The notes below the pieces were generated by a model. It was not told the origin of the DNA. It saw nothing but the letters and a program-made list of their open reading frames with translations, and did no database searches. A DNA stretch of 6,614 nucleotides from CAYOBW01 sp964402115 (GTDB lineage: Bacteria; Verrucomicrobiota; Kiritimatiellia; UBA8416; CAYOBW01). The translations under genes and the position numbers were made by a program. Each line of letters begins with the position of its first letter. Within the stretch, counting starts at the first letter, position 1. Of the stretch, positions 6,568 to 6,614 are shown piece by piece. The stretch is from NCBI GenBank assembly GCA_964402115.1, contig CAYOBW010000361.1, positions 1 through 6,614 on the forward strand. Direction: 5' to 3'.

Positions 6568-6614
6568 ATGCGCGGCGTCAAAAAGCAGCACCTCCCCGAA
6601 AAGATCTGCACGGT
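6568..6614 (+). CDS. Start of a DUF2256-like small protein, cut by the right edge
   Basis: An ATG at 6568 opens a frame that runs off the window and reads MRGVKKQHLPEKICTV or equivalent for the last, incomplete codon. The pattern of a short basic start followed by LP-K-C matches my memory of DUF2256 proteins, which are roughly 50 residues long and carry a CxxC-type zinc-ribbon motif beginning at this cysteine (6607-6609), followed by a Trp-rich stretch. Only about 15 residues are visible, so this is a pattern call. No Shine-Dalgarno site precedes it. It is divergent from the DUF2071 gene. DUF2256 genes are often found near cryptochrome/photolyase-type genes, which would have to be looked for beyond the window. 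Confidence 0.55.
   Translation, partial: MRGVKKQHLPEKICT

Overview
The window is GC-rich bacterial DNA that is almost entirely coding. It holds the 3' part of a heavy-metal efflux operon on the + strand, followed by an unrelated, convergent housekeeping-type gene and the first codons of a further gene at the right edge. The lineage cannot be fixed from this sequence. Protein style (Ala-rich, short His-rich secreted proteins) and the presence of DUF2071 and DUF2256 genes would fit Verrucomicrobiota (Opitutae-like), with Proteobacteria as an alternative. This is a weak inference. Base composition and codon use look even throughout, and I saw no mobile element, tRNA, rRNA or CRISPR array.

Positions 1-5649 carry four genes in the order outer-membrane factor (cut at the left edge), periplasmic adaptor, RND pump, small His-rich secreted protein. 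Their junctions are an ATGA overlap, a 3-base gap and a second ATGA overlap, so they almost certainly form one transcript with translational coupling. Together they would form a CusCBA/CzcCBA-type tripartite exporter that moves metal ions from the periplasm (and perhaps cytoplasm) across the outer membrane using the proton gradient. The small secreted protein could be a periplasmic metal-binding partner. No regulator or P-type ATPase is visible, and the promoter lies upstream of the window.

Positions 5650-5679 are a short gap between convergent genes and contain a perfect 7-bp GC-rich hairpin. Positions 5680-6456 on the - strand encode a DUF2071/YqjF-like protein. Positions 6457-6567 are a divergent intergenic region. 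From 6568 a + strand gene begins whose first residues look like a DUF2256 zinc-ribbon-type protein.

The most notable points are these: the adaptor joins the two halves of its lipoyl domain directly and so appears to lack the alpha-helical hairpin; the RND pump has a TM4 motif unlike those of classical CzcA and CusA and has an HxxxH pair where CusA has part of its Met cluster; and the operon ends with a small His-rich helical protein of no recognised family.
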